From Cellulomonas xiejunii (GTDB lineage: Bacteria; Actinomycetota; Actinomycetes; Actinomycetales; Cellulomonadaceae): a stretch of DNA of 64,000 nt. Of the stretch, positions 57,540-64,000 are shown in pieces. The stretch covers positions 2,108,001-2,172,000 of the forward strand of contig NZ_CP101987.1 in the NCBI RefSeq assembly GCF_024508315.1. Direction: 5' to 3'. Position numbers and translations under genes: made by a program. Below the pieces are notes generated by a model. That model ran no database searches and was not told the DNA's origin. It saw only the letters and a list, made by a program, of their open reading frames with translations. Positions within the stretch are counted from its first letter, which is position 1; each line of letters begins with the position of its first letter.

Positions 57540-58565
57540 TCACGGCGCTGCCGGGGCGTGCGGGGTCGACGCGCGCGGCGGGGACGCGGCGCCTCGGCGC
57601 GAACGGAGCAGGCTGGCGACCGTGGCGACCCCGAGCGCGCCGGCGATGACCACGAGCGACAGCCACGTCGGCACCACGGGCGCCCATGCCACAGGTGCGC
57701 CCCCGTTGAGGAACGGCAGCGAGTTGGTCGCGAGCGCCTCGAGCACGAGCTTGACCCCGATGAACGCCAGGATCGCGGCCAGCCCGTAGGGCAGGTAGAC
57801 GAGCCTGTCGAGGAGTCCTCCCAGCAGGAAGTACAGCTGCCGCAGCCCCATGAGCGCGAACACGTTCGCGGTGAACACGATGAACGGGTCGTGCGTGAGG
57901 CCGAAGACCGCGGGGATCGAGTCGAACGCGAACAGCAGGTCGGTCGTGCCGATGGCCACGAAGACCACCACGATCGGCGTGAAGACGCGCCGGCCCTCGT
58001 GCACGGTGCGGACGTTGCCGCCGTCGTAGGTCGGGGACATCGGCAGGATGCGGCGCACCGCGCGCACGAGCCGGCTCTCCTCGTACGTCTCGTCGCCACC
58101 CCCGACGCCCTCGCGGACCAGCTTGACCGCCGTCCACACCAGGAACGCCCCGAACACGTAGAACACCCACGTGTACCGCTCGATGATCGCGGCACCGGCG
58201 ACGATGAACACGGCGCGCAGGACCAGCGCGACGATGATGCCCACCATCAGCACCCGCTGCTGCTGGTCCCGGGGCACGGCGAAGCTCGACATGATGAGCA
58301 GGAACACGAAGAGGTTGTCGACCGACAGGCTGTACTCGGTCAGCCAGCCGGCCAGGAACTCGCCGCTGGGCACGGGTCCACCGACGAGCGCCAGCACGCC
58401 GGCGAACACCAGCGCGAGCGCCACGTACAGGACGACCCAGACGACGCTCTCGCGGATCCCCGGCACATGGGGACGACGGCGGACGACGGCCAGGTCCAGC
58501 AGGAGGATCGCCACGACCGCGACGAGCGTCGCGACCTCGAAGGCGACCGGCAGCTCCCGCGTCAC
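57540..58565 (-). CDS. TerC family integral membrane protein (second of pair)
   Basis: TerC/Alx proteins are linked to manganese export or metallation of exported proteins and to tellurite resistance. The 341-residue protein has about nine membrane helices. The acidic TerC motifs are LTEYSLSVDNLFVFLLIMSS and LFAFDSIPAVFGLTHDPFIV. A Pro/Ala-rich tail ends the protein. The GTG at 58565 begins one base after the stop of the first terC gene, so both are translated from one message under the riboswitch upstream. The two paralogues share the overall motif pattern but differ in loops. Confidence 0.92.
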   Translation of the reverse strand: MTRELPVAFEVATLVAVVAILLLDLAVVRRRPHVPGIRESVVWVVLYVALALVFAGVLALVGGPVPSGEFLAGWLTEYSLSVDNLFVFLLIMSSFAVPRDQQQRVLMVGIIVALVLRAVFIVAGAAIIERYTWVFYVFGAFLVWTAVKLVREGVGGGDETYEESRLVRAVRRILPMSPTYDGGNVRTVHEGRRVFTPIVVVFVAIGTTDLLFAFDSIPAVFGLTHDPFIVFTANVFALMGLRQLYFLLGGLLDRLVYLPYGLAAILAFIGVKLVLEALATNSLPFLNGGAPVAWAPVVPTWLSLVVIAGALGVATVASLLRSRRGAASPPRASTPHAPAAP

Positions 58566-58566
58566 G

Positions 58567-59619
58567 TCACGCCCGGCCCTCGGGGCGTTCGTCGGCGTCG
58601 GACGCCAGACCGTGGGTCTGCGCGCGGGAGGCCGCACGCGCGGCGGCCGCCTCGTCGAGACGCGTGCGACGCAGCGACAGCACCGTCGTCACCGTGAGGG
58701 TGCCGACGATGACGCCGAGCGAGACCCACGTCCCGATCTCCGGGACGGCCGTGACGTGCTCGCCGCCGTTGATGAAGGGCAGCTCGTTGGTGTGCAGCGC
58801 GTGGATGAGGAGCTTGATCCCGATGAACCCGAGAATGGCACCCAGGCCGTACGACAGGTACACCAGCTTGTCGAGCAGCCCGTCGATGAGGAAGAACAGC
58901 TGGCGCAGACCGAGGAGAGAGAACGCGTTGGCCGCGAAGACGAGGTAGGTCTCCTGGGTGAGGCCGAAGATCGCGGGGATCGAGTCGACCGCGAAGATGA
59001 TGTCCGCGGTGCCGATGGCGATCATCACGATGAGCATCGGGGTCATGAAGCGCGTGCCGTCGCGGCGCACGAACATCTTGTCGCCCACGTAGTCGTCGGT
59101 GGTCGGGAACACCCGGCGCGTCCAGCGCAGCACGCTGTTCTCGTGGTACTCGTCGTCATCCTCGCGGCCGGCCTTGATCTGGGTCCAGGCGGTGTAGAGC
59201 AGGAACGCACCGAAGATGTAGAAGATCCATGACAGGTTCTCGATCATCGCCGCGCCGACGAAGATGAACACCGTCCGCAGCACGAGCGCGATGGTGATGC
59301 CGATGAGCAGCACCTTCTGCTGGTACAGCCGCGGCACCCGGAAGCTGGCCATGATGAGGACGAAGACGAACAGGTTGTCGACCGACAGGCTCTTCTCGGT
59401 CACGTAGCCGGCGAAGTACTCCGCCCCGTACGTCGAGCCCCAGACGCCCCACACCAGCACCCCGAAGAGGAGCGCGACGCCCACGTACCCGGCCGACCAC
59501 CAGGCCGACTCGCGCAGGGTGGGCTCGTGCGGCGAGCGCACGTGGCCGACGTAGTCGACGGCGAGCATGAGCAGGATGACGCCGACGGTGACGGCCCACG
59601 CCCACAGGGGAACATCCAC
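58567..59619 (-). CDS. TerC family integral membrane protein (first of pair)
   Basis: The 350-residue protein has about nine membrane helices and the TerC motifs VTEKSLSVDNLFVFVLIMAS and IFAVDSIPAIFGLTQETYLV. The charged cytoplasmic loop (GREDDDEYHENSVL) and C-terminal tail are specific. The GTG at 59619 is chosen because GGAGGT lies seven bases upstream; a frame-open ATG at 59646 would put that site inside the gene. A yybP-ykoY riboswitch lies directly upstream, pointing to manganese control and a manganese-export-type role. Confidence 0.93.
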   Translation of the reverse strand: MDVPLWAWAVTVGVILLMLAVDYVGHVRSPHEPTLRESAWWSAGYVGVALLFGVLVWGVWGSTYGAEYFAGYVTEKSLSVDNLFVFVLIMASFRVPRLYQQKVLLIGITIALVLRTVFIFVGAAMIENLSWIFYIFGAFLLYTAWTQIKAGREDDDEYHENSVLRWTRRVFPTTDDYVGDKMFVRRDGTRFMTPMLIVMIAIGTADIIFAVDSIPAIFGLTQETYLVFAANAFSLLGLRQLFFLIDGLLDKLVYLSYGLGAILGFIGIKLLIHALHTNELPFINGGEHVTAVPEIGTWVSLGVIVGTLTVTTVLSLRRTRLDEAAAARAASRAQTHGLASDADERPEGRA

Positions 59620-59623
59620 GAAC

Positions 59624-59775
59624 AGACCTCCGGATCGGTACGACAAGGGACCGGAGGTCTCTTCCGCCCAGCGCCGACCGCATCAGGTGCGAGATCGTGC
59701 GCGCGGCCGACGCCACCGGGCCGGCAACGCTGGCGACCGTGATGACGATGACGTCGTGGGGAGTACTCCCCTCCG
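59624..59775 (-). ncRNA. yybP-ykoY (manganese) riboswitch and expression platform
   Basis: Read leftward, the aptamer runs from about 59775 to 59652. P1 pairs CGGAGG with CCTCCG. The L1 motif is GGGGAGTA, the L3-type motif CATCGTCA, and the closing motif GAGACC. The P1 3' strand AGACCTCCGG (complement of 59651-59660) is also perfectly complementary to CCGGAGGTCT (complement of 59624-59633), which holds the Shine-Dalgarno of the first terC gene. Metal-bound P1 would free that site, so this looks like a translational ON switch. Confidence 0.85.
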
Positions 59776-59781
59776 CCGAGA

Positions 59782-59787
59782 ACTATA
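59782..59787 (-). promoter_or_regulatory. -10 box of the terC riboswitch transcript
   Basis: TATAGT (complement of 59782-59787) lies seven bases before the start of P1, so the RNA would begin almost exactly at the riboswitch. No good -35 is visible at the right distance. Confidence 0.7.
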
Positions 59788-59846
59788 GGTGACGGAGCGT
59801 GCCGCGCCATCCGGCGGCGACGGCACGCGGCGGCACGCCTGGCGCG

Positions 59847-61949
59847 TCAGGCGGTCGCGGACTGCATCTGCCGGAGCTCCTTCTTCAGCCCCGAGATCTC
59901 GTCGCGGAGGCGTGCCGCGAGCTCGAACTGGAGCTCCCCGGCGGCGGCGTGCATCTGGTCCGTGAGCTGCTGGATCAGATCGGCGAGGTCGTGCGCGGCC
60001 GCTCCCACCAGGCGCGTGCGGTCGTCGCCCGTGCCGCGCGATCCCAGGCCCGGCACGGGCGCCTTGCCGCGACTCGACTGCCGCGCCGCGCCGCCCAGCA
60101 GCTCGGCCGTGTCGGCGTCCTCACGCGCCAGCATGTCCGTGATGTCACCGATGCGCTTGCGCAGCGGCTGCGGGTCGATGCCGTGCTCGAGGTTGTACGC
60201 GATCTGCCTGTCACGACGACGCTCGGTCTCGTCGAGCGCCTGCCGCATCGCCGGCGTCACCGTGTCCGCGTACATGTGGACCTCGCCGGAGACGTTGCGC
60301 GCTGCGCGGCCGATGGTCTGGATCAGCGACTTGCCGGACCGCAGGAACCCCTGCTTGTCGGCGTCGAGGATCGCGACCAGCGACACCTCCGGCAGGTCGA
60401 GCCCTTCGCGCAGCAGGTTGATCCCGACGAGCACGTCGTACTCGCCGAGCCGCAGCTCACGCAGCAGCTCGACGCGACGCAGCGTGTCGACCTCCGAGTG
60501 GAGGTAGCGCACGCGAACCCCCTTCTCGAGGAGGTAGTCGGTCAGGTCCTCGGACATCTTCTTGGTCAGGGTCGTCACCAGGACGCGCTCGTCGCGCTCG
60601 ACCCGCTCATGGATCTCGCCCAGGAGGTCGTCGATCTGCCCCTTGGTGGGCTTGACGAGGACCTGCGGGTCGACCAGCCCGGTCGGTCGGATGATCTGCT
60701 CGACGACGCCGTCGGACATCGACAGCTCGTAGTCGCCCGGCGTCGCGGACAGGTAGATCGTCTGGCCGATCCGCTCGACGAACTCCTCCCAGCGCAACGG
60801 CCGGTTGTCGATCGCGCTGGGCAGCCGGAAACCGTGGTCGACCAGGGCCCGCTTGCGCGACATGTCCCCCTCGAACATCGCGCCGATCTGCGGGACGGTC
60901 ACGTGCGACTCGTCGATCACGAGGAGGAAGTCCTCGGGGAAGTAGTCGATCAGGGTGTTCGGGGCGGACCCCGGTGCACGCCCGTCGATGTGACGCGAGT
61001 AGTTCTCGATGCCCGAGCAGGAGCCGATCTGGCGCATCATCTCGATGTCGTAGGTCGTGCGCATCTGCAGCCGCTGCGCCTCGAGGAGCTTGTTCTGCTG
61101 CTCGAGCTCGGCGAGCCGCTGCTCGAGCTCCAGCTCGATGCCCGCGATGGCGCGCTCCATGCGCTCGGGGCCGGCCACGTAGTGCGTGGCAGGGAACACG
61201 TGCATCTGCTGCTCGGAGCGCACCACGTCACCCGTCAGCGGGTGCAGCGTCGCGATCGCCTCGATCTCGTCCCCGAAGAACTCGATGCGGATCGCGAGCT
61301 CCTCGTAGACGGGGATGATCTCGACCGTGTCACCGCGGACCCGGAACGTGCCGCGCGTGAACGCCATGTCGTTGCGCGTGTACTGCATCGTCACGAACTT
61401 CCGCAGCAGCTGGTCGCGGTCGACCTGGTCCCCCACGGCCAGCGTCACCATCCGGTCGACGTACTCCTGGGGCGTCCCCAGGCCGTAGATGCAGGAGACC
61501 GTGGAGACGACGATGACGTCGCGCCGGGTCAGCAGCGAGCTGGTCGCGGAGTGGCGCAGCCGCTCGACCTCCTCGTTGATCGAGGAGTCCTTCTCGATGT
61601 AGGTGTCCGACTGCGCGATGTACGCCTCGGGCTGGTAGTAGTCGTAGTACGACACGAAGTACTCGACCGCGTTGTTCGGCATGAGCTCACGGAACTCGGT
61701 GGCGAGCTGCGCCGCGAGCGTCTTGTTGGGCGCCATGACCAGCGTCGGCCTCTGCAGCTGCTCGATGAGCCATGCCGTCGTGGCCGACTTCCCGGTCCCG
61801 GTCGCGCCCAGCAGGACGACGTCCTTCTCGCCTGCGCGCACCCGGGCGGCGAGCTCCGCGATCGCCGCCGGCTGGTCACCGCTCGGGGTGTACTCGGAGA
61901 CCACCTCGAACGGCGCGACGGTCCGCTGCAGGTCGGTGACGGGACGCAT
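59847..61949 (-). CDS. uvrB: Excinuclease ABC subunit B
   Basis: UvrB is the damage-verifying helicase of nucleotide excision repair. The 700-residue protein has Walker [13 protein letters not shown], the beta-hairpin region with [20 protein letters not shown], the helicase motifs [13 protein letters not shown] and [30 protein letters not shown], the QTIGRAARN motif, and a C-terminal UVR domain ([20 protein letters not shown]). TAACGT lies six bases before the ATG, a spacing that suggests a leaderless message. No LexA-like box is seen near it, unlike uvrA. Confidence 0.97.
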   Translation of the reverse strand: MRPVTDLQRTVAPFEVVSEYTPSGDQPAAIAELAARVRAGEKDVVLLGATGTGKSATTAWLIEQLQRPTLVMAPNKTLAAQLATEFRELMPNNAVEYFVSYYDYYQPEAYIAQSDTYIEKDSSINEEVERLRHSATSSLLTRRDVIVVSTVSCIYGLGTPQEYVDRMVTLAVGDQVDRDQLLRKFVTMQYTRNDMAFTRGTFRVRGDTVEIIPVYEELAIRIEFFGDEIEAIATLHPLTGDVVRSEQQMHVFPATHYVAGPERMERAIAGIELELEQRLAELEQQNKLLEAQRLQMRTTYDIEMMRQIGSCSGIENYSRHIDGRAPGSAPNTLIDYFPEDFLLVIDESHVTVPQIGAMFEGDMSRKRALVDHGFRLPSAIDNRPLRWEEFVERIGQTIYLSATPGDYELSMSDGVVEQIIRPTGLVDPQVLVKPTKGQIDDLLGEIHERVERDERVLVTTLTKKMSEDLTDYLLEKGVRVRYLHSEVDTLRRVELLRELRLGEYDVLVGINLLREGLDLPEVSLVAILDADKQGFLRSGKSLIQTIGRAARNVSGEVHMYADTVTPAMRQALDETERRRDRQIAYNLEHGIDPQPLRKRIGDITDMLAREDADTAELLGGAARQSSRGKAPVPGLGSRGTGDDRTRLVGAAAHDLADLIQQLTDQMHAAAGELQFELAARLRDEISGLKKELRQMQSATA

Positions 61950-62024
61950 GTGCCCACGTTACGTCGACCCACCGACATCGACGCGGCGTCCTGGCGGCCC
62001 CCGGGGGGACGCGCGGCAGAAGCC

Positions 62025-62474
62025 CTACCACTCCCCGCTGAACGACACGTTCGCGGACGGGTCCGCCTTGCCGAGCATCTTGGCGTACCGGTCCATGAAC
62101 GCGCGGTACGCGCTGAACCCGCCGATCTTGCGCCTCGTCATCGGCACCAGGGCGCTCATCCCGCCCGACTTCACGACGTAGCTGGTGATGACGGTGCGCA
62201 CGGTCACGCGTCCGACGGCGCGGTCCACCTCGACGTCGAAGAAGAGCACCGGATCGGTGCTCTCCCGGGTCATGTCACGGACCGACACGGAGACCTTGTT
62301 CGCGCTGCGTTCCCCGACCCGCAGCCAGCCGCTCTCGTCCTCGACCTGCGACGCCGCTGCCGTCACCAGATCGAGCACCTGGGTCGCCGACAGGGCCCCT
62401 GTGGCCACCGACATCGACGCCTTGGACTGCAGTGGGCGCGCCTCCCACCCACTACCGACCGACTGGACCGCCAT
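62025..62474 (-). CDS. START-like/uncharacterised protein
   Basis: The 149-residue protein has a beta-rich pattern (VSVSVRDMTRESTDPVLFFD, RVTVRTVITSYVVKSGGM) ending with a helix (FSAYRAFMDRYAKMLGKAD), which suggests a START/SRPBCC-like helix-grip fold. No signal peptide or membrane segment is present. The precise family is not recognised. The ATG has GGAGGAACG upstream, and a good promoter lies about 90 bases farther upstream. It is monocistronic. Confidence 0.75.
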   Translation of the reverse strand: MAVQSVGSGWEARPLQSKASMSVATGALSATQVLDLVTAAASQVEDESGWLRVGERSANKVSVSVRDMTRESTDPVLFFDVEVDRAVGRVTVRTVITSYVVKSGGMSALVPMTRRKIGGFSAYRAFMDRYAKMLGKADPSANVSFSGEW

Positions 62475-62561
62475 CGTTCCTCCGGCTCCGTTGCCGCAGA
62501 CCGCCCGACGCGGCCCACAGGACGCGCGTGCCGCGCGTCCTTCCGAGTGATCGGCTCGTTC

Positions 62562-62591
62562 ACGTTACTCCTCGCATGGACACGCGTTCAA
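62562..62591 (-). promoter_or_regulatory. Promoter of the START-like gene
   Basis: Read leftward, TTGAAC (complement of 62586-62591), an 18-base spacer and TAACGT (complement of 62562-62567) form a housekeeping-type promoter, with a leader of about 80 bases. Confidence 0.65.
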
Positions 62592-62659
62592 TTCACCCGA
62601 ACGGGTGCTGCTACCCACCGGTACGGAGGACCTAGGTCCTGCAGCGCACACCGCAGGGC

Positions 62660-63289
62660 TCAGTGCTGGTCCGCGGCGCGCTCGTCGTCCCGCTCGACGG
62701 CCAACCGGGCCCACAGCTCGTCGACCTGGGCGCGCAGGTCGACCTCGCTGCCCGAGCCGTCGAGGACCACGTCCGCGACCGCGAGCCGGTCCTCGTCACG
62801 AGCCTGCGCGGCGACGCGTGCCTCCGCGTCAGCGCGCGGCATGCCGCGCAGGCGCACCAGCCGCTCGACCCGCAGCACCGCGGGGGCGTGCACGACCACG
62901 ACGACGTGGAAGTCGTCCGCCTGGCCGGTCTCCACCAGCAGCGGGATGTCCTGGACGACCACGGCCCCCGCGTCGAGCGCAGCTGCGGCGGCTTCGCGCT
63001 CGGCCGCCAGGCGCCGCACGACCGGATGCACGATCGCGTCGAGCCGGGCGCGCGCCTCCGGGTCGGAGAACACGATCCGGGCGAGCGCGGCCCGGTCCAG
63101 CGCGCCGGCGTCGTCGACGACGCCGGTGCCGAACGCCGCCACGACCTCGTCGAGGCCCACCGTGCCGGGCGCCACCGCCTCACGGGCCAGCACGTCGGCG
63201 TCGACGACCACGGCGCCCAGCTCGTGGAACCTGCGGGCGGCGACCGACTTGCCTGCCGCGATGCCTCCGGTCAGCCCGATCCTCTGCAT
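62660..63289 (-). CDS. coaE: Dephospho-CoA kinase
   Basis: The last enzyme of CoA synthesis phosphorylates dephospho-CoA. The 209-residue protein has the P-loop GLTGGIAAGKSVAA (6-19), the substrate segment VVDADVLAREAVAPGT, and VVQDIPLLVETGQADDFHVV in the core. The ATG is the start; actinobacterial CoaE with a fused GrpB-like C-terminal domain is known, but this one is the short form. It follows rpsA, with the rpsA terminator between. Confidence 0.95.
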   Translation of the reverse strand: MQRIGLTGGIAAGKSVAARRFHELGAVVVDADVLAREAVAPGTVGLDEVVAAFGTGVVDDAGALDRAALARIVFSDPEARARLDAIVHPVVRRLAAEREAAAAALDAGAVVVQDIPLLVETGQADDFHVVVVVHAPAVLRVERLVRLRGMPRADAEARVAAQARDEDRLAVADVVLDGSGSEVDLRAQVDELWARLAVERDDERAADQH

Positions 63290-63335
63290 CGCCCCATCGT
63301 GGCGTCCTGCGCGGCCGCGCGCGACCCCCTGGCGC

Positions 63336-63373
63336 GACGACGGCCGGTCACCCGAAGGTGACCGGCCGTCGTC
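63336..63373 (-). terminator. Hairpin terminator after rpsA
   Basis: A perfect 17-base-pair stem (63336-63352 with 63357-63373) has the stable tetraloop CGAA, 32 bases past the rpsA stop. It most likely ends the rpsA transcript before coaE. Confidence 0.85.
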
Positions 63374-63404
63374 GTGCTACCGGTGCGGGCAGGCCCGCGC
63401 GGCG

Positions 63405-64000
63405 TCAGTTGCCGGTGAGCTTCTCACGCAGCGCGGCGAGCGCCTCGTCCGACGCGAGCGTCCCGGTGACCTCCTCGGTCGCCGACGAGTACGTCGACGG
63501 CGCCGGGCTGCTGCTGGAGCTGCTGCTGGCCGGGGTCTCCGAGGTGGACGCGTCGAGGTCCGCCTGGGCGGCAGCGGCGACCTGCTTGCGGTGCGCCTCC
63601 CAGCGCTCGTGCGCGGCCGCGTACTGGGCCTCCCACGTCTCGCGCTGCGCCTCGAAGCCCTCGAGCCACTCGTTGGTGGTCGAGTCGAAGCCCTCGGGGT
63701 ACTTGTAGTTCCCCTGCTCGTCGTACTCGGCCGCCATGCCGTACAGCGCGGGGTCGAAGTCGTCCGACTCGGGGTCGAAGCCCTCGTTCGCCTGCTTCAG
63801 CGACAGCGAGATGCGGCGACGCTCGAGGTCGATGTCGATGACCTTGACGAAGACGTCGTCGCCGACCTGGACGACCTGCTCCGGGATCTCGACGTGGCGC
63901 ACGGCCAGCTCCGAGATGTGGACCAGGCCCTCGATGCCGTCCTCGACGCGCACGAACGCGCCGAAGGGGACCAGCTTGGTGACCTTGCCGGGCACGACCT
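63405..64000 (-). CDS. rpsA: 30S ribosomal protein S1 (5' part beyond window)
   Basis: Only the C-terminal 198 codons are in the window. They contain the last S1 RNA-binding domain (GKVTKLVPFGAFVRVEDGIE, then GLVHISELAVRHVEIPEQVV, RRISLSLKQANEG), followed by the actinobacterial tail. That tail is Asp/Glu-rich (FDPESDDFDPALYGMAAEYD), then Ser-rich (ASSSSSSSPAP). S1 helps recruit mRNA to the ribosome; the tail is variable in function. In actinobacteria rpsA commonly precedes coaE, as here. Confidence 0.95.
   Translation of the reverse strand, partial: VVPGKVTKLVPFGAFVRVEDGIEGLVHISELAVRHVEIPEQVVQVGDDVFVKVIDIDLERRRISLSLKQANEGFDPESDDFDPALYGMAAEYDEQGNYKYPEGFDSTTNEWLEGFEAQRETWEAQYAAAHERWEAHRKQVAAAAQADLDASTSETPASSSSSSSPAPSTYSSATEEVTGTLASDEALAALREKLTGN

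Overview
The window is very high-GC chromosomal DNA packed with genes. It looks like an actinobacterium of the Micrococcales, most like Cellulomonas or a close relative. This rests on rbpA, whiA, the whiA-yvcK-rapZ-uvrC order, opcA beside zwf, frequent GTG starts, many 4-base stop/start overlaps, and apparently leaderless starts. The genus is inferred from gene content and order; no search was run. I see no prophage, insertion sequence, CRISPR array or rRNA operon. One tRNA gene is present.

Layout. Bases 1-3.7 kb hold a divergent non-homologous end-joining locus: a PHP-domain protein and Ku leftward, a stand-alone ATP-dependent ligase and a LigD-type polymerase rightward. Dps and an App1-type phosphatase follow (3.8-5.6 kb), then malate:quinone oxidoreductase (6.3-7.8 kb). 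A leftward block (8.1-15.4 kb) carries DUF2277, an alkyltransferase coupled to a sigma factor, an aldo/keto reductase, an MFS transporter and succinate dehydrogenase (sdhCAB). Bases 15.7-21.6 kb are accessory and stress genes: a DUF2231 membrane protein, a Fic protein with a C-terminal winged helix and a dyad just upstream, a phosphoribosyltransferase-like protein, DUF899, manganese catalase and a universal stress protein. Proline tRNA follows.

Bases 21.9-31.5 kb are a leftward chromosome-segregation and housekeeping run, xerD-parA-scpA-scpB-rluB-tyrA-cmk-plsC-der, most members overlapping the next. ctaB starts a divergent promoter region facing the pentose-phosphate operon tkt-tal-zwf-opcA-pgl (32.9-40.4 kb). 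The pgl reading frame runs without a stop into an O-methyltransferase domain. Leftward from 49.8 to 40.5 kb lie uvrC-rapZ-yvcK-whiA, then gap-pgk-tpiA-secG and rbpA. uvrA (50.4-53.3 kb) has a LexA-like box over its promoter. A GH15-type glucosidase and a metallo-beta-lactamase-fold protein form a pair. An acyl-CoA dehydrogenase and a YciI protein follow. Two TerC-family membrane proteins are preceded by a convincing yybP-ykoY (manganese) riboswitch whose 3' P1 strand can also pair with the ribosome binding site. uvrB, a START-like protein, coaE and the 3' part of rpsA complete the window.

Points most worth attention: the Pgl-methyltransferase fusion; the riboswitch and tandem TerC genes; the NHEJ locus that lacks a LigD phosphoesterase domain but has a PHP protein coupled to Ku; the Fic-winged-helix gene with its upstream dyad; the sigma factor paired with an O6-alkylguanine transferase; and short tandem duplications lying over gene ends.
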